A stretch of 64,000 nt of DNA. It comes from Bacteroidetes bacterium CG2_30_33_31. Its GTDB lineage: Bacteria > Bacteroidota > Bacteroidia > Bacteroidales > UBA1556. Of this stretch, positions 7,639-17,881 are shown piece by piece. Both the position numbers and the translations under genes were made by a program. Positions within the stretch are counted from its first letter, which is position 1. Every line of letters starts with the position of its first letter. The DNA lies in the NCBI GenBank assembly GCA_001872625.1, contig MNXP01000076.1:1-64000 (forward strand), in the 5' to 3' direction. A model generated the notes under the pieces. That model did not search any database. It worked only from the letters and a program-made list of their open reading frames with translations, and was not told the origin of the DNA.

Positions 7639-7865
7639 TAAATTTTTTGCTTCTCTACTGCTTTACAAGATTTATGTATGTAATATATACTTTTACCCAT
7701 CTCATTTTTCATCATCATGGATTTTTCCTTCGTTGATGACTACTTTTATGTTATTGGAAATTTCTAAAAAAATCTATTTTACCTACGTTAGTTGATGTTT
7801 TCTTTGTTTATATTGCAAGTTTTATAAGCTTTTTGAATCCTATCTTTTTACAATTCATAGAAATA

Positions 7866-10800
7866 TTAATCATTTAAACCATGGCATTGTTTATATTTTT
7901 TACCACTTCCGCAAGGACAAGGGTCATTTCTACCAACTTTTTTTTCTACTCTAATTGGCTGTGTAACTTGTTTTTCCTGAGTGTCGTGACCAAATTTATC
8001 TTGTTTGCTACTTTGGCTACCAACTTCAGAACGTCCTGTTTTCAGTTTACTAAAATCCATTCCTGCTGATTGCATTGAGCTTTGAATTTGTGGCTCTTTA
8101 TTCTCTGGCAGGTCGCATTTGACAAGGAAAGAAGTTATTTCACGATTTAGTCTATTTATCATTATTTTAAAAAGTTCAAAAGACTCGAATTTAAAAATTA
8201 ACAAAGGGTCTTTCTGTTCATAGGATGCATTTTGAACAGACTGCTTTAGGTCGTCCATTTCGCGCAGTTGCTCTTTCCAAGCATCGTCAATAAATTTTAG
8301 AGTTATGATTTTTTCTGTATCTACCATCACAGATTTGCCTTTTGATTTATTGGCTTTTTCCAAATTCGAAATAATATTCATGGTCTTTATACCATCAGTC
8401 ATTGGAATGGCAATATTTGTATATTGAGATGAATGACTTTTAAAAACATTTTCGATGGTTGGGAATGTTTGCCGGCCAATCTTTTCGGATTTTGAAATGT
8501 AGTTTGAATAGGATTGATGATAAATTTTATCAATTAAAGGCTCTGGTTTTGATTGAAGAAATTCAGCTTCTGTTACTGGCGCTTCAATGGCAAAATTACT
8601 TATTAAGTCTATCTCAAAATTTTCGAAATCGCCTGAATTTAAATTAGTTTCCACAATATTTTCCGTGAGGTCGTACATCATATTTGCCACATCGAGAGAA
8701 AGTCTTTCTCCATAAAGAGCATGTCTTCTTTTCTTGTAAATAACCTCTCTCTGTGCGTTCATCACATCGTCGTATTCGAGCAATCTTTTTCTAATGCCAA
8801 AGTTATTTTCTTCCACTTTGCGTTGGGCTCTTTCGATAGATTTTGTAATCATCGAATGTTGAATAACTTCACCATCATCGAGTCCCATTCTATCCATAAT
8901 TTTCGCAATACGCTCAGAACCAAATATTCTCATAAGATTATCTTCCAGCGAAACATAGAATTGTGAAGAACCTGGGTCACCTTGACGGCCAGCTCTACCA
9001 CGCAATTGGCGGTCAACGCGTCGAGATTCGTGACGTTCGGTGCCAATAATAGCCAAACCACCTTTTTCTATAACACCTTTGCCTAATTTTATATCAGTTC
9101 CACGACCAGCCATATTAGTAGCAATAGTTACATTTCCAGCCAATCCAGCTTCAGCAACAATATCAGCTTCACGTTGATGAAGTTTTGCATTTAACACATT
9201 GTGCTTTATGCGTTTACGCTGAAGCATTCGGCTTAAAAGTTCCGAAATTTCCACTGAAGTTGTCCCTACAAGTACCGGTCTGCCTTCGTTCACCAGCTTT
9301 TCTATTTCATCAATAACTGCATTATATTTCTCTCTAACAGTTTTATATACTAAATCTTCACGGTCGTCTCTAATAATAGGTTTGTTTGTAGGTATTACTG
9401 TAACATCCAATTTGTAGATATCCCATAACTCGCCAGCCTCTGTCTCAGCAGTACCAGTCATTCCAGCAAGTTTATTGTACATTCTGAAATAATTTTGAAG
9501 CGTAATAGTTGCATAAGTCTGTGTAGCAGCTTCAATTTTGCAGTTTTCTTTAGCTTCAATAGCCTGATGCAAACCATCGGAGTATCGCCTTCCATCGAGA
9601 ATTCTACCAGTTTGTTCATCAACTATTTTAATTTTGTTGTCCATCACCACATATTCTACATCTCTTTCGAAAAGAGTGTAGGCTTTAAATAGTTGATGCA
9701 TAGTATGAACACGCTCTGTTTTTATAGAATAATCTCTTAATAGTTCACTTTTTTTATCAGTAATTTCATGATGTGATAAACCAGATTTCTCCAAATCTGC
9801 AAGTACAGTGCCCATGTCGGGAAGTATATAAAATTTTGGGTCGCCAGTCATTTCGGTAACCATATCAATACCTTTATCAGTGAGCTCAATAGAATTTTGC
9901 TTTTCCTCGATAACGAAAAATAATTCGTCATCAATTATATGCATATTTTTTGATTGCTCGGCCATATAGAAATTCTCGGTCTTTTGAAGTCCAGCTTTCA
10001 TCCCGGATTCACTAAGAAATTTTATGAGGGCTTTATTTTTTGGAAGACCACGATAAGCTCTAAAAAGAAGAGCAAATCCTTCTTTCTCTTTTTCTTTATT
10101 GTTTTCAGAATTTGCTAAGAGACTTTTTGCCTCAGCCAAAATTTTGTTAATAAGCTGACGTTGTGAATTATACAATTTATCAACATAAGGTTTTAAATCA
10201 TCAAATTCTTGAGTATCTCCTTTAGGCGTTGGGCCTGAAATAATTAGAGGCGTGCGGGCATCATCAATCAAGACAGAGTCAACCTCATCAACAATAGTAA
10301 AGTTATGTTTTCGTTGAACAAGCTCAGAAGGCTCGGTGGCCATATTGTCGCGAAGATAATCAAAACCAAATTCATTGTTAGTGCCATAAGTGATATCAGC
10401 CAAATATGCGTTTCTTCTTGCGTCGCTATGAGGTTCATGATTATCGATGCTATCAACTCTAAGACCATGAAATTCCATCAACATTCCCATCCATTGTGAA
10501 TCTCTTCTTGCCAAATAGTCATTTACAGTTACCAAATGAACTCCTCTTCCGGGAAGTGCATTTAGATAAATTGGTAAAGTTGCAACAAGGGTTTTTCCTT
10601 CACCAGTAGCCATTTCAGCTATCTTTCCTTGATGCAAAACTATTCCTCCAATAAGCTGAACATCATAATGAACCATGTCCCATATAATTCTGTTTCCTCC
10701 TGCTTCCCATGAGTTGGAATAATGAGCTTTGTCGCCCACAATATTTATATTGTCGTGTTTGGAAGCCAAATTGCGGTCGTGTTCTGTTGCTGTAACTTCA

Positions 10801-11183
10801 ATAACTTCATTTTCATTAAATCTTCTTGCTGTAACTCTCATTACAGCAAAGGCTTCTGGTAAAAGCTCATTTAGAACGATTTCAATTTTCGCTTTAATAC
10901 TTTCTTCATGTTTGTCTATGAGGTTCCAGATATTTTCTTTTTCTTGGATGTCCATTTCTGGATTTTCTTCCACTTTTTCTTTCATAGAGCTAATTTCATC
11001 TTCTTCAAATTTTATCCTTTCGGATATAATATTTTTGAATTCGAGGGTTTTAGCCCTTAATTCGTCATTTGTAAGCTTGTTAATAGAAACTTCAGCTTTT
11101 TTGATTTCATCTAAAATTGGAAGGATATTTTTTATGTCTTTGTCTGACTTTTTTCCAAAAAGGTTTGATATAAAACTTAACAT
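7866..11183 (-). CDS. secA: Preprotein translocase ATPase SecA
   Basis: SecA is the motor that pushes unfolded preproteins through the SecYEG channel. This 1,105-residue version is longer than the about 900 residues of E. coli, as is usual in Bacteroidota. The Walker A motif 'MATGEGKT' lies at residues 191-198, the DEAD-type box '[17 protein letters not shown]' near 295, and the helicase-type motifs '[13 protein letters not shown]' and '[15 protein letters not shown]' in the second nucleotide-binding fold. A C-terminal SEC-C zinc motif, '[14 protein letters not shown]', closes the protein and normally contacts SecB and lipids. It stands alone on the minus strand, and no dedicated promoter or terminator is obvious. 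Confidence 0.98.
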   Translation of the reverse strand: MLSFISNLFGKKSDKDIKNILPILDEIKKAEVSINKLTNDELRAKTLEFKNIISERIKFEEDEISSMKEKVEENPEMDIQEKENIWNLIDKHEESIKAKIEIVLNELLPEAFAVMRVTARRFNENEVIEVTATEHDRNLASKHDNINIVGDKAHYSNSWEAGGNRIIWDMVHYDVQLIGGIVLHQGKIAEMATGEGKTLVATLPIYLNALPGRGVHLVTVNDYLARRDSQWMGMLMEFHGLRVDSIDNHEPHSDARRNAYLADITYGTNNEFGFDYLRDNMATEPSELVQRKHNFTIVDEVDSVLIDDARTPLIISGPTPKGDTQEFDDLKPYVDKLYNSQRQLINKILAEAKSLLANSENNKEKEKEGFALLFRAYRGLPKNKALIKFLSESGMKAGLQKTENFYMAEQSKNMHIIDDELFFVIEEKQNSIELTDKGIDMVTEMTGDPKFYILPDMGTVLADLEKSGLSHHEITDKKSELLRDYSIKTERVHTMHQLFKAYTLFERDVEYVVMDNKIKIVDEQTGRILDGRRYSDGLHQAIEAKENCKIEAATQTYATITLQNYFRMYNKLAGMTGTAETEAGELWDIYKLDVTVIPTNKPIIRDDREDLVYKTVREKYNAVIDEIEKLVNEGRPVLVGTTSVEISELLSRMLQRKRIKHNVLNAKLHQREADIVAEAGLAGNVTIATNMAGRGTDIKLGKGVIEKGGLAIIGTERHESRRVDRQLRGRAGRQGDPGSSQFYVSLEDNLMRIFGSERIAKIMDRMGLDDGEVIQHSMITKSIERAQRKVEENNFGIRKRLLEYDDVMNAQREVIYKKRRHALYGERLSLDVANMMYDLTENIVETNLNSGDFENFEIDLISNFAIEAPVTEAEFLQSKPEPLIDKIYHQSYSNYISKSEKIGRQTFPTIENVFKSHSSQYTNIAIPMTDGIKTMNIISNLEKANKSKGKSVMVDTEKIITLKFIDDAWKEQLREMDDLKQSVQNASYEQKDPLLIFKFESFELFKIMINRLNREITSFLVKCDLPENKEPQIQSSMQSAGMDFSKLKTGRSEVGSQSSKQDKFGHDTQEKQVTQPIRVEKKVGRNDPCPCGSGKKYKQCHGLND

Positions 11184-11369
11184 ATTTGATATTGATTAAA
11201 TTGAGACATTTATATTGTCAATAATTGGGCAAAATAACTAATAAATTGTGAATTTGTGGAAATAATATTTTGAAAGCTAAAAATACTAAGGTTATGAAAT
11301 GAACTTTATATTAAGAAGCAGTATATCAAAGTGTTGCGATTTATATTTTTTGATGTCATAATGTCATAA

Positions 11370-11397
11370 AAAAAGGGACTTGAAGTCCCTAAATTTT
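11370..11397 (-). terminator. Rho-independent terminator of the DUF2795 gene
   Basis: On the minus strand the hairpin AGGGAC-TTCAA-GTCCCT (11374-11390) is followed directly by a run of seven T. It sits just after the stop of the gene at 11412. Confidence 0.75.
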
Positions 11398-11411
11398 TAT
11401 CTCGCAGAATT

Positions 11412-11633
11412 CTAATATTCATCTTCATGAAAGAAGAAGTCTTCCTTTGTTGGATAGTCGGGCCAAAGATCTTCTATTCGATCGTATTGCTCCCCTTCAT
11501 CCTCTATTTCACGCAAGTTTTCAATAATTTCCATAGGTGCACCCGATCTTAAGGCAAAGTCGATAAGCTCTTCTTTTGTTGCTGGCCAAGGTGCATCTTC
11601 GAGTTTTGAAGCTAATTCTAAGGTCCAATACAT
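11412..11633 (-). CDS. DUF2795 family protein
   Basis: This 73-residue acidic protein matches the short Bacteroidota DUF2795 proteins: 'LELASKLEDAPWPATKEELI' followed by 'FALRSGAPMEIIENLREIED' and an acidic tail 'YPTKEDFFFHEDEY'. It has no signal peptide and is presumably cytosolic. It is a single-gene unit with its own TAnnTTTG promoter and terminator. Function is unknown. Confidence 0.88.
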   Translation of the reverse strand: MYWTLELASKLEDAPWPATKEELIDFALRSGAPMEIIENLREIEDEGEQYDRIEDLWPDYPTKEDFFFHEDEY

Positions 11634-11660
11634 AATTTTAATGTTTAGTTCTTAATTTTG

Positions 11661-11668
11661 CAAAAATA
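11661..11668 (-). promoter_or_regulatory. TAnnTTTG -7 element for the DUF2795 gene
   Basis: The minus strand reads TATTTTTG 28 bp before the ATG at 11633, which matches the Bacteroidota -7 consensus. Confidence 0.5.
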
Positions 11669-11749
11669 TACTTTTTTTTAAATTTCACAATAAAAATAAT
11701 TTTTCTTTAAATTATTGAAATACAGAGGCTAATAGAGGCTTTTTATAAA

Positions 11750-12319
11750 TTATTTTTCTTTGGATTGCCATAAATTTTCTTTAATACCTTTATAATTAAG
11801 TATGTATCGCGAAAGGGTAAACAAGTAATCACTTAGTCGATTCAAATACTTTTCTACTGTAGGATTGTAAAGGGTTTTATTTACTTCCCAAAAGCGCAAA
11901 CAAGCTCTTTCCGCACGGCGGCAAACAGTTCGGGCTATGTGACTTTGGGAGTAACTTGCATCTCCGCCAGGCAAAATAAATGCAGTAAGTGGTGGCAATT
12001 TTTCATCCATCATATCAATATTTTTTTCCAGCCAGAGGACATCTTCTTCCGAAAGTTTAGGCATTTTACTGACGGCTTCTATGGTGGCACAAGCCACAAC
12101 GCTTTCAGCTTCAAAAAGATGTATAATTATTTTCTTTAGATTTTCATTTATATCCTCTGCTTTAATCATATCAGAAAGCAGAGCGATATGCGATTTTAAT
12201 TCATCGATAGTTCCATAAGCTTCCACCTGCAAATCAGATTTATTCACTCTTCTTCCACCAATAAGCGAAGTTTCTCCTTTGTCACCAGCTTTTGTATATA
12301 TTTTGAACTTATTTTTCAT
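11750..12319 (-). CDS. Cob(I)alamin adenosyltransferase, PduO/MMAB type
   Basis: This enzyme transfers the adenosyl group of ATP to cob(I)alamin to form adenosylcobalamin, the B12 cofactor of enzymes such as methylmalonyl-CoA mutase. The 189-residue length and motifs fit the PduO type: N-terminal 'YTKAGDKGETSLIGGRRV' (ATP site), 'VEAYGTIDELKSHI', 'FILPGGDASYSQSHIAR' and 'ARTVCRRAERACLRF'. It is the second gene of a two-gene unit, 4 bp after the ABC ATPase gene. No B12 riboswitch-like structure was recognised upstream of the pair. Confidence 0.93.
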   Translation of the reverse strand: MKNKFKIYTKAGDKGETSLIGGRRVNKSDLQVEAYGTIDELKSHIALLSDMIKAEDINENLKKIIIHLFEAESVVACATIEAVSKMPKLSEEDVLWLEKNIDMMDEKLPPLTAFILPGGDASYSQSHIARTVCRRAERACLRFWEVNKTLYNPTVEKYLNRLSDYLFTLSRYILNYKGIKENLWQSKEK

Positions 12320-12323
12320 TGAT

Positions 12324-13040
12324 TTACGATAGAATTTTTGATTTGGAAAATTTAGGGTTTATTTCGTCGGATTCTATTACACCATCACGAAGACGAATTA
12401 TTCGATGAGCTTGCTTTGCTATATCTTCTTCATGTGTTACAACTATTACGGTGTTGCCTCCTCTATGAATTTCATTGAAAAGCTCCATAATCTCCTCCGA
12501 AGTTTTTGAGTCGAGATTTCCTGTTGGCTCGTCGGCAAGAATTATTGAGGGTTTATTCACCAATGCTCTTGCAACTGCCACACGTTGTCGCTGTCCACCA
12601 GATAACTCATTGGGTTTATGCTCTATACGGTCGGTTAGATGTACTTGTTCGATAACTTCTTTGCCTCTTTCAATTCTATCTTTTTTGTTTTTTCCTGCAT
12701 ATATCATTGGCAAAATTACATTATCCAAAGCTGTGGCTCGAGGCAGAAGATTGAAGGTTTGAAATATGAATCCTATTTCTCTATTTCTTATTTCGGCGAG
12801 TTCATTATCAGTCATTCGGCTCACATCATGACCGTTCAAAATATATGTGCCCGAAGTTGGGGTATCAAGGCAGCCTAAAATATTCATCAAGGTAGATTTT
12901 CCAGAACCTGAAGCCCCCATGATTGCAACGTACTCGTTTTTCTGTATGATTAAGTCTATACCTTGCAATGCTTTCACTACTTGTGTGCCTACTTTGAAGT
13001 ACTTTTTGATATCGATAATATTAATAATAACTTCAGCCAT
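12324..13040 (-). CDS. ABC transporter ATP-binding protein (MacB/LolD-like)
   Basis: The 238-residue ATPase has all the expected motifs: Walker A 'GASGSGKST', Q-loop '[12 protein letters not shown]', signature '[15 protein letters not shown]', Walker B '[14 protein letters not shown]' and switch histidine 'VIVVTHE'. The sequence is closest to the MacB/LolD/FtsE-like class that powers lipoprotein release or efflux permeases. No permease gene is adjacent, so its partner must be elsewhere. I start it at the ATG at 13040 (MAEVIINI), because the alternative at 13064 lies inside the -7 promoter element. It is co-transcribed with the adenosyltransferase. Confidence 0.9.
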   Translation of the reverse strand: MAEVIINIIDIKKYFKVGTQVVKALQGIDLIIQKNEYVAIMGASGSGKSTLMNILGCLDTPTSGTYILNGHDVSRMTDNELAEIRNREIGFIFQTFNLLPRATALDNVILPMIYAGKNKKDRIERGKEVIEQVHLTDRIEHKPNELSGGQRQRVAVARALVNKPSIILADEPTGNLDSKTSEEIMELFNEIHRGGNTVIVVTHEEDIAKQAHRIIRLRDGVIESDEINPKFSKSKILS

Positions 13041-13061
13041 AATTTTCGTATTAGATGTCAA

Positions 13062-13069
13062 CAAAAGTA
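13062..13069 (-). promoter_or_regulatory. TAnnTTTG -7 element for ABC ATPase/adenosyltransferase pair
   Basis: The minus strand reads TACTTTTG. Its position excludes the upstream ATG at 13064 as a start and supports 13040. Confidence 0.55.
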
Positions 13070-13275
13070 GCCAAAAATGAAAATCAGAGTTAGCTTTTAT
13101 AAAGGAAATTACTTAATTTATTATAAATCTTTTGTTTCTTAAGAAAACCATCAAATTATTAGTCGAATATTTTTTAAATATTTTTGAGATATTTTTGAGA
13201 TAAGATGTTTTAACTCAATGAAATCTTAATTATCCTGCTTGAAGAAGAAAAAAATCGTAATACATTTTTAAATTA

Positions 13276-13283
13276 TAACTTTG
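13276..13283 (+). promoter_or_regulatory. TAnnTTTG -7 element for asd
   Basis: TAACTTTG followed by C is a full consensus match. The ATG at 13285 would lie at or before the transcription start, which supports the ATG at 13306. Confidence 0.6.
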
Positions 13284-13305
13284 CATGAATTTTAATTCTA
13301 AAATT

Positions 13306-14292
13306 ATGAAAATTGCAATTGTTGGCGCTACCGGTATGGTTGGCAGAGTAATGCTTAAAGTATTGGAAGAGAGAAATATAAATGCTGAAAGTTTGATTTT
13401 TGCCGCATCAGAAAAGTCAGTAGGAACTAAGATTGAATATTTTGGAAATAATTATACCGTAGTATCTGTTGAAAATGCTATTGAAGCCATGCCCCAAATT
13501 GCAATTTTTAGTGCTGGCGGTGAAGCTTCAAAAAAATATGCTCCTGAATTTGCCAAAAACAATTGTTTTGTGATAGATAATTCTTCTGCTTGGCGTATGG
13601 ATGAAAATGTACCTCTTGTGGTTCCCGAAATTAATGCTGATAAAATTACTAATACGACGAGAATAATTGCCAATCCCAATTGCTCAACAATACAAATGGT
13701 GCTGGCGCTGTGGCCTTTGCAGAGACATTACGGACTTGATAGAGTTGTAGTTTCAACATATCAATCGGTAACTGGTTCGGGAGTTAAAGGTTTGGAGCAG
13801 CTTATGAACGAAAGGGCAAATATCAATGGAATCAGAGCTTATGCTCATCGCATTGACTTAAATCTACTTCCTCACGCGGGCGATTTTTTGCCAAACGCTT
13901 ATACTACTGAAGAAATGAAACTGGTTTATGAAACACGTAAAATATTGAATGATAATGATATAAAAATTACAGCAACTGTTGTACGTGTGCCAGTTAAAGG
14001 AGGACATTCGGAATCCATAAACATAAGATTAAAAAATTCCTTTGAAATTGCCGATATAAAAAGACTCATTCGCGCTGCTCCAGGGATTAAACTTCATGAT
14101 GAGCCTTTTGACAATATTTACCCAATGCCATATTATGCCGAGGGAAAAGACTTTGTTTATGTAGGAAGATTGAGAATTGATGAATCAGAGCCTAACAGCC
14201 TGAATATGTGGGTTGTTTCGGATAACCTTCGCAAAGGTGCTGCAACAAATGCAATTCAAATTGCTGAATTTATCATCGAAAAATTTTTCTAG
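13306..14292 (+). CDS. asd: Aspartate-semialdehyde dehydrogenase
   Basis: This enzyme reduces aspartyl phosphate to aspartate semialdehyde, the branch point to lysine, diaminopimelate, threonine and methionine. The 328-residue protein begins with the NADP-binding motif 'KIAIVGATGMVGRVMLKVL'. The catalytic cysteine sits in 'ANPNCSTIQMV' and the catalytic histidine in 'VPVKGGHSESINI'. 'SGSGVKG'-like substrate-loop residues ('VTGSGVKGLEQL') are present. The start at 13306 rather than 13285 is set by the promoter position. It is monocistronic: its own promoter precedes it and a strong hairpin follows it. Confidence 0.97.
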   Translation: MKIAIVGATGMVGRVMLKVLEERNINAESLIFAASEKSVGTKIEYFGNNYTVVSVENAIEAMPQIAIFSAGGEASKKYAPEFAKNNCFVIDNSSAWRMDENVPLVVPEINADKITNTTRIIANPNCSTIQMVLALWPLQRHYGLDRVVVSTYQSVTGSGVKGLEQLMNERANINGIRAYAHRIDLNLLPHAGDFLPNAYTTEEMKLVYETRKILNDNDIKITATVVRVPVKGGHSESINIRLKNSFEIADIKRLIRAAPGIKLHDEPFDNIYPMPYYAEGKDFVYVGRLRIDESEPNSLNMWVVSDNLRKGAATNAIQIAEFIIEKFF

Positions 14293-14297
14293 AAAAA

Positions 14298-14325
14298 ATC
14301 GCTCTGGAAAAAGCTCCAGAGCGAT
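14298..14325. terminator. Hairpin between converging asd and DUF4139 genes
   Basis: A perfect 10-bp stem, ATCGCTCTGG/CCAGAGCGAT, has an 8-nt loop and lies 5 bp after asd. The A-run just before it gives a T-run on the minus strand (complement of 14293-14298), so it can serve at least the minus-strand gene, which ends at 14352, and probably both. Confidence 0.75.
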
Positions 14326-14351
14326 AGATGAAATACATGTAGATTAGGTGC

Positions 14352-15989
14352 CTATTCCATATTAATGAAGTAATAATCTTTTGGATATTTCACCTGATAA
14401 GAGAAGTTTAATGTGTTAGTATTCTTGGGTTTCAAATCAAATTCCCAGCTCAATTTTCCAGTAATAGCATCATATTTAGCTCCTGAGTTCTCAAGCATTT
14501 CAACTTCAATTTCTTTATTTCGTGATAGTGGAATTTGGTCTTCTATCACCAAATGAATATCTTGATTTTTAGCATTTCTTATGCTGATTTTCCAATTTCT
14601 CTCAATTTTCTTGCTTCCACCAATGAGGCTATTTTTGTTTTTATCTTCAGTTTTTTCGCGCTTAACAATTATACTTTTATCTCGTCCCAAAGAAATATCC
14701 AACGTATCGATGAATGATTCTGGATTTAAGTATGATTTTGATACATAAGTGCCTTCAAAGAAAATATTCACGTTGCCAGGGACCAATTTCAAATCTTCCC
14801 ATCCAGTAATTCTTGCTTGCAGAAATACATCCTCGTCAAGTTTTGGCACACAGAAATATCTATAAGAAGCTGCTAAATTATATTTCTGAATTTTTACGCT
14901 TGTAACTTTATTTGAAGATGGAACATTGTAAGGTATGGAAATCTCATATTTTACATTGGTTTGTGTTTGAGTGGCAGTTGTATAATTTGCACTATTTGAG
15001 GCATCTGATTTGCTTTTCATTAGTGCTCTGCCTTGTGCAGGAGCATAAGCCATTCCCATTAAAGCTTTATCCTCAGTGGCTCCTGCATTAGAGTATGAAG
15101 TTGCTTCCAATCTCCTATTCTTACTACCAACAGTTCTATAATTTAAATACCAAGTATATAAAGTTGGCATAATTCCACTTTGATTTGGATTCCCTGTAGA
15201 AATTGTAAGCATTACATTTTTCCAATCCACACCTGTATTCTGATAAATTAGAGCTCTTGCATGAAGTTCTATAGGTTTATTTATATCAATAGCTCTAATA
15301 TCATACTCAGGATTCCACCCAGCTTCATTTACAATATAGCTCAAATCGACAGATGCGTTTACAGTTTTTTCTGCAATTACCTCAACTACAATCTCACTCA
15401 CAGCTTCAGTACTATTGCTCGAAAGTGTATTTAATTGATTTTGAAGTTGATTTTTTGTTTTGTTCAAATTTTTTAATTTATAATTCAAATCAAGTGTTTT
15501 AGTGAATATTTCTGTAAGTCTTTTTCTAAAGAAATTGGCGGCTAATTCTAATTCTGAAACTTTAACACCTTGCTGTTGGCTTCCAATCACTTTATTTGCC
15601 CGTATCATTGAAGATTCTTCAGTATAAACATTTATTTCACTATTAATATACTCCATTTGCTTAGAGATTAGCTCAATAGAATCAGTGAGTTCTACTATTC
15701 TAAGGTTTTGTTTTAGTTTATCTAAATAATTCAATCTGTGATATACCGAAAGAATAGTGAAGTCGCCTTTGCCTGAAACTTGTATGCTTTCAGCATTTAG
15801 CGACATTGCAAGTTTAGAAAATACCAGCTCGTTTCGACCAGCATTTATAATCATTGAGGCAGATTGGTTTACTTGTGCTCCATTACGAAAAACAGTAACC
15901 GATTTAATGACCGATTTTACGTTTATCTCTTTGGCATTTAAATTATTAACTGCTGTTAGAATAAGCGCAATAAAAAATAATTTCTTCAT
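14352..15989 (-). CDS. MuiA-like protein with DUF4140 and DUF4139 domains
   Basis: This 545-residue exported protein has a signal peptide (MKKLFFIALILTAVNNLNA). A DUF4140-type N-terminal domain contains 'VKSVIKSVTVFRNGAQVNQS'. A coiled-coil segment follows at about residues 95-200 (rich in Lys, Leu and Asn). The DUF4139 beta domain then runs to the end ('VDLSYIVNEAGWNPEYDIRA', 'GVDWKNVMLTISTGNPNQSG', 'TLNFSYQVKYPKDYYF'). Members are annotated as mucoidy inhibitor MuiA, but the molecular role is not known. It is a single minus-strand gene. Confidence 0.9.
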   Translation of the reverse strand: MKKLFFIALILTAVNNLNAKEINVKSVIKSVTVFRNGAQVNQSASMIINAGRNELVFSKLAMSLNAESIQVSGKGDFTILSVYHRLNYLDKLKQNLRIVELTDSIELISKQMEYINSEINVYTEESSMIRANKVIGSQQQGVKVSELELAANFFRKRLTEIFTKTLDLNYKLKNLNKTKNQLQNQLNTLSSNSTEAVSEIVVEVIAEKTVNASVDLSYIVNEAGWNPEYDIRAIDINKPIELHARALIYQNTGVDWKNVMLTISTGNPNQSGIMPTLYTWYLNYRTVGSKNRRLEATSYSNAGATEDKALMGMAYAPAQGRALMKSKSDASNSANYTTATQTQTNVKYEISIPYNVPSSNKVTSVKIQKYNLAASYRYFCVPKLDEDVFLQARITGWEDLKLVPGNVNIFFEGTYVSKSYLNPESFIDTLDISLGRDKSIIVKREKTEDKNKNSLIGGSKKIERNWKISIRNAKNQDIHLVIEDQIPLSRNKEIEVEMLENSGAKYDAITGKLSWEFDLKPKNTNTLNFSYQVKYPKDYYFINME

Positions 15990-16195
15990 AATTTTTATGT
16001 GTTTTGTGAATATTGAAGCCCTCCTTATGCAAATAGTTTGCCAATTGTTTTTTGGGTGTTTTTATAGTCTTTGTAGATTTGCTTCATATTCTACTTTCAT
16101 GATTATCTAACAGCGCTACTATTTAATAAAAAAGCAATTTAACCTTTTTTAATGCAACTTTATTGTATGTATATAAGTCGTATAAAGGTTTTAAT

Positions 16196-16203
16196 TATAT
16201 TTG
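16196..16203 (+). promoter_or_regulatory. TAnnTTTG -7 element for the T9SS cargo gene
   Basis: TATATTTG followed by C lies 66 bp before the ATG at 16270. The rest of the 280-bp gap 15990-16269 shows nothing else recognisable. Confidence 0.5.
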
Positions 16204-16269
16204 CAATCTGCGATTTTAGGTATAATTATTGCTTAAGTTTTGAAATCTAAATTTAATAAATTTAAAATT

Positions 16270-17001
16270 ATGAAGAAATTAATACTTTTTTTAAGCTTTA
16301 TTTATTTAGGAAGTCTTGTGGTTTTTGCACAAAGTCTTAGCCTAAGAAATCTTGCTGGAGCAGTAAATAATGGCGACACAATAACCTACGTTTCTACTGA
16401 TAATAATGTCATATTTTCAAGTTTCATTTGGATTAAAAACAACTCGGCCCAACCAATTTCGGTAAGAGTTAAAAAAATTGAATTGAATGTTCTTTCTGGA
16501 ACCGAGAATTATTTCTGCTGGACTTCTTGTTATCTGCCAAGCCAATTTATAGGCGACACTCTTCGACTTAATGCAGGTCAAACTAATAAAACAAATTTTT
16601 CTGGAGATTATGGTGCACAGGGAGTTAGCGGTAAATCACAAATTATGTATGTTTTCTATGACGATGCAAATCATAATGATTCCGTTGCTTTTGTAGCTGA
16701 ATATTACGCTGGCTCAGGTGTTGGTATTGCTAATTCAGATATGCAAAAAACATTTGCCAATTTATATCCAAGCCCTGCAAAAAATTCTGTTACTTTAGAT
16801 TATTATCTTACAAAATATTCGGATGCTGCCACCTTTGAGTTGAGAAATATTCTGGGCTCTATAGTAAAAAGCTTTAAATTAAACAATTCTGCTGGAAAGA
16901 TGAAATTTGATGTAGGCGATTTGCAAAATGGAATTTATTTCTACACTATTAAAGTTGATGATAAAGTGCTGGTTTCGCACAAAATGGTGGTTCAGAAATA
17001 G
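16270..17001 (+). CDS. Secreted protein with T9SS type A sorting domain
   Basis: This 243-residue protein starts at the ATG at 16270 with a signal peptide (MKKLILFLSFIYLGSLVVFAQ). Residues of about 25-155 form a beta-rich domain with 'FIWIKNNSAQPISVRVKKIE' and two close cysteines in 'YFCWTSCYL'. The last about 75 residues are a type IX sorting domain: 'NLYPSPAKNSVTLDYYL', 'ATFELRNILGSIVKSF', 'LQNGIYFYTIKVDDKVLVSH'. It is therefore expected to cross the outer membrane through the T9SS and be attached or released at the surface. The passenger domain is not recognised. Confidence 0.85.
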   Translation: MKKLILFLSFIYLGSLVVFAQSLSLRNLAGAVNNGDTITYVSTDNNVIFSSFIWIKNNSAQPISVRVKKIELNVLSGTENYFCWTSCYLPSQFIGDTLRLNAGQTNKTNFSGDYGAQGVSGKSQIMYVFYDDANHNDSVAFVAEYYAGSGVGIANSDMQKTFANLYPSPAKNSVTLDYYLTKYSDAATFELRNILGSIVKSFKLNNSAGKMKFDVGDLQNGIYFYTIKVDDKVLVSHKMVVQK

Positions 17002-17013
17002 AAAATTTCTTAT

Positions 17014-17050
17014 CAAAAAAAACTCGCAATTTAAATTGCGAGTTTTTTTT
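17014..17050. terminator. Bidirectional terminator
   Basis: AAAAAACTCGCAA-TTTAAA-TTGCGAGTTTTTT is flanked by A- and T-runs. It lies between converging genes and can end both. Confidence 0.9.
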
Positions 17051-17073
17051 ATACCATTTCATTTTGAAAAAAA

Positions 17074-17802
17074 TTAATTATTGTTAGTAATAGAAGAAGC
17101 TCCAAAAATTTCTTTTCTTAAAATTTTTGCATCGCCATAATAATTTAAACTTGAAGCACCACTTAAGCTAACATTTAAGTCGCCATTAACATTCAGATGT
17201 GCCGTTGACGCTCCAGATAAATCCACAATACAATTATTTATAACAAAGCCTTTAGCGCTAATTTCGCTGGCTCCTGAAGCATCAATAATTGCCATATTAG
17301 ACTTCCCAATCAATTTTATATCGGAAGCACCACTTAAATCAAACTCCGTTTCAGCTGCTTCCATATCTACACTTAACTCAGCTGCACCGCTGATTTCCAT
17401 TTCTATTTTTTTAAATTTTAAATGGTTCTCGCCAATAACTTCACAAGCTCCTGAAATATCAAACGATGAAATATCAATAAAAGTTAGGTAAATTATCGCC
17501 TCCTTTGAGGGTTTTATATTTTCATGGGTTTCAATTATTAATCTGTTGGATTGATTTCTAATAGAAATATATTCCATAAGATTTTCATCAGTTTCTATTG
17601 AAATGGAATTTATAGAACCTTGAATCAAATATATTTTAAAAGCACCACTCGCCTCTACCTCTTGAAAATCCTTTATATTTAATTCTTTCTTTATAATATT
17701 TCCATTTCCTCCTATTGTATTGAAAGAAGTTTGTACACAAGAGATTAAAATTATAGAATAAGAAAGAACTATTGCTATGGAAATTATCTTAAGATTTTTC
17801 AT
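17074..17802 (-). CDS. GIN-domain (DUF2807) lipoprotein
   Basis: This 242-residue protein carries a lipoprotein signal with the lipobox cysteine at residue 22 (ILISC). A GIN/DUF2807 domain follows, starting 'GNGNIIKKELNIKDFQEVEA' and 'FKIYLIQG'. The C-terminal half repeats an SGA motif at residues 52, 117, 138, 157, 176, 196 and 214, with a last FGA at 233. The spacing of about 19 residues suggests the rungs of a parallel beta-helix with an Ala/Ser ladder. Such proteins are called putative auto-transporter adhesin heads, but experimental support is thin. Single gene, minus strand. Confidence 0.88.
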   Translation of the reverse strand: MKNLKIISIAIVLSYSIILISCVQTSFNTIGGNGNIIKKELNIKDFQEVEASGAFKIYLIQGSINSISIETDENLMEYISIRNQSNRLIIETHENIKPSKEAIIYLTFIDISSFDISGACEVIGENHLKFKKIEMEISGAAELSVDMEAAETEFDLSGASDIKLIGKSNMAIIDASGASEISAKGFVINNCIVDLSGASTAHLNVNGDLNVSLSGASSLNYYGDAKILRKEIFGASSITNNN

Positions 17803-17881
17803 GATTTGGTTATTTGAATTATCTGCCTTGGACGAAGCGAACGAATATAAAGTTACAAATATTAAAATTCATCGAGTAAAA

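Noticed and set aside
7329-7718. 129-codon open frame on minus opposite the small lipoprotein gene
   Set aside because: The plus-strand frame has a lipoprotein signal and operon context; the minus frame has no recognisable features and mostly overlaps it.
13180-13203. Short tandem repeat TTTTTGAGATA x2 upstream of asd
   Set aside because: It is low-complexity AT sequence with only two copies, likely chance.
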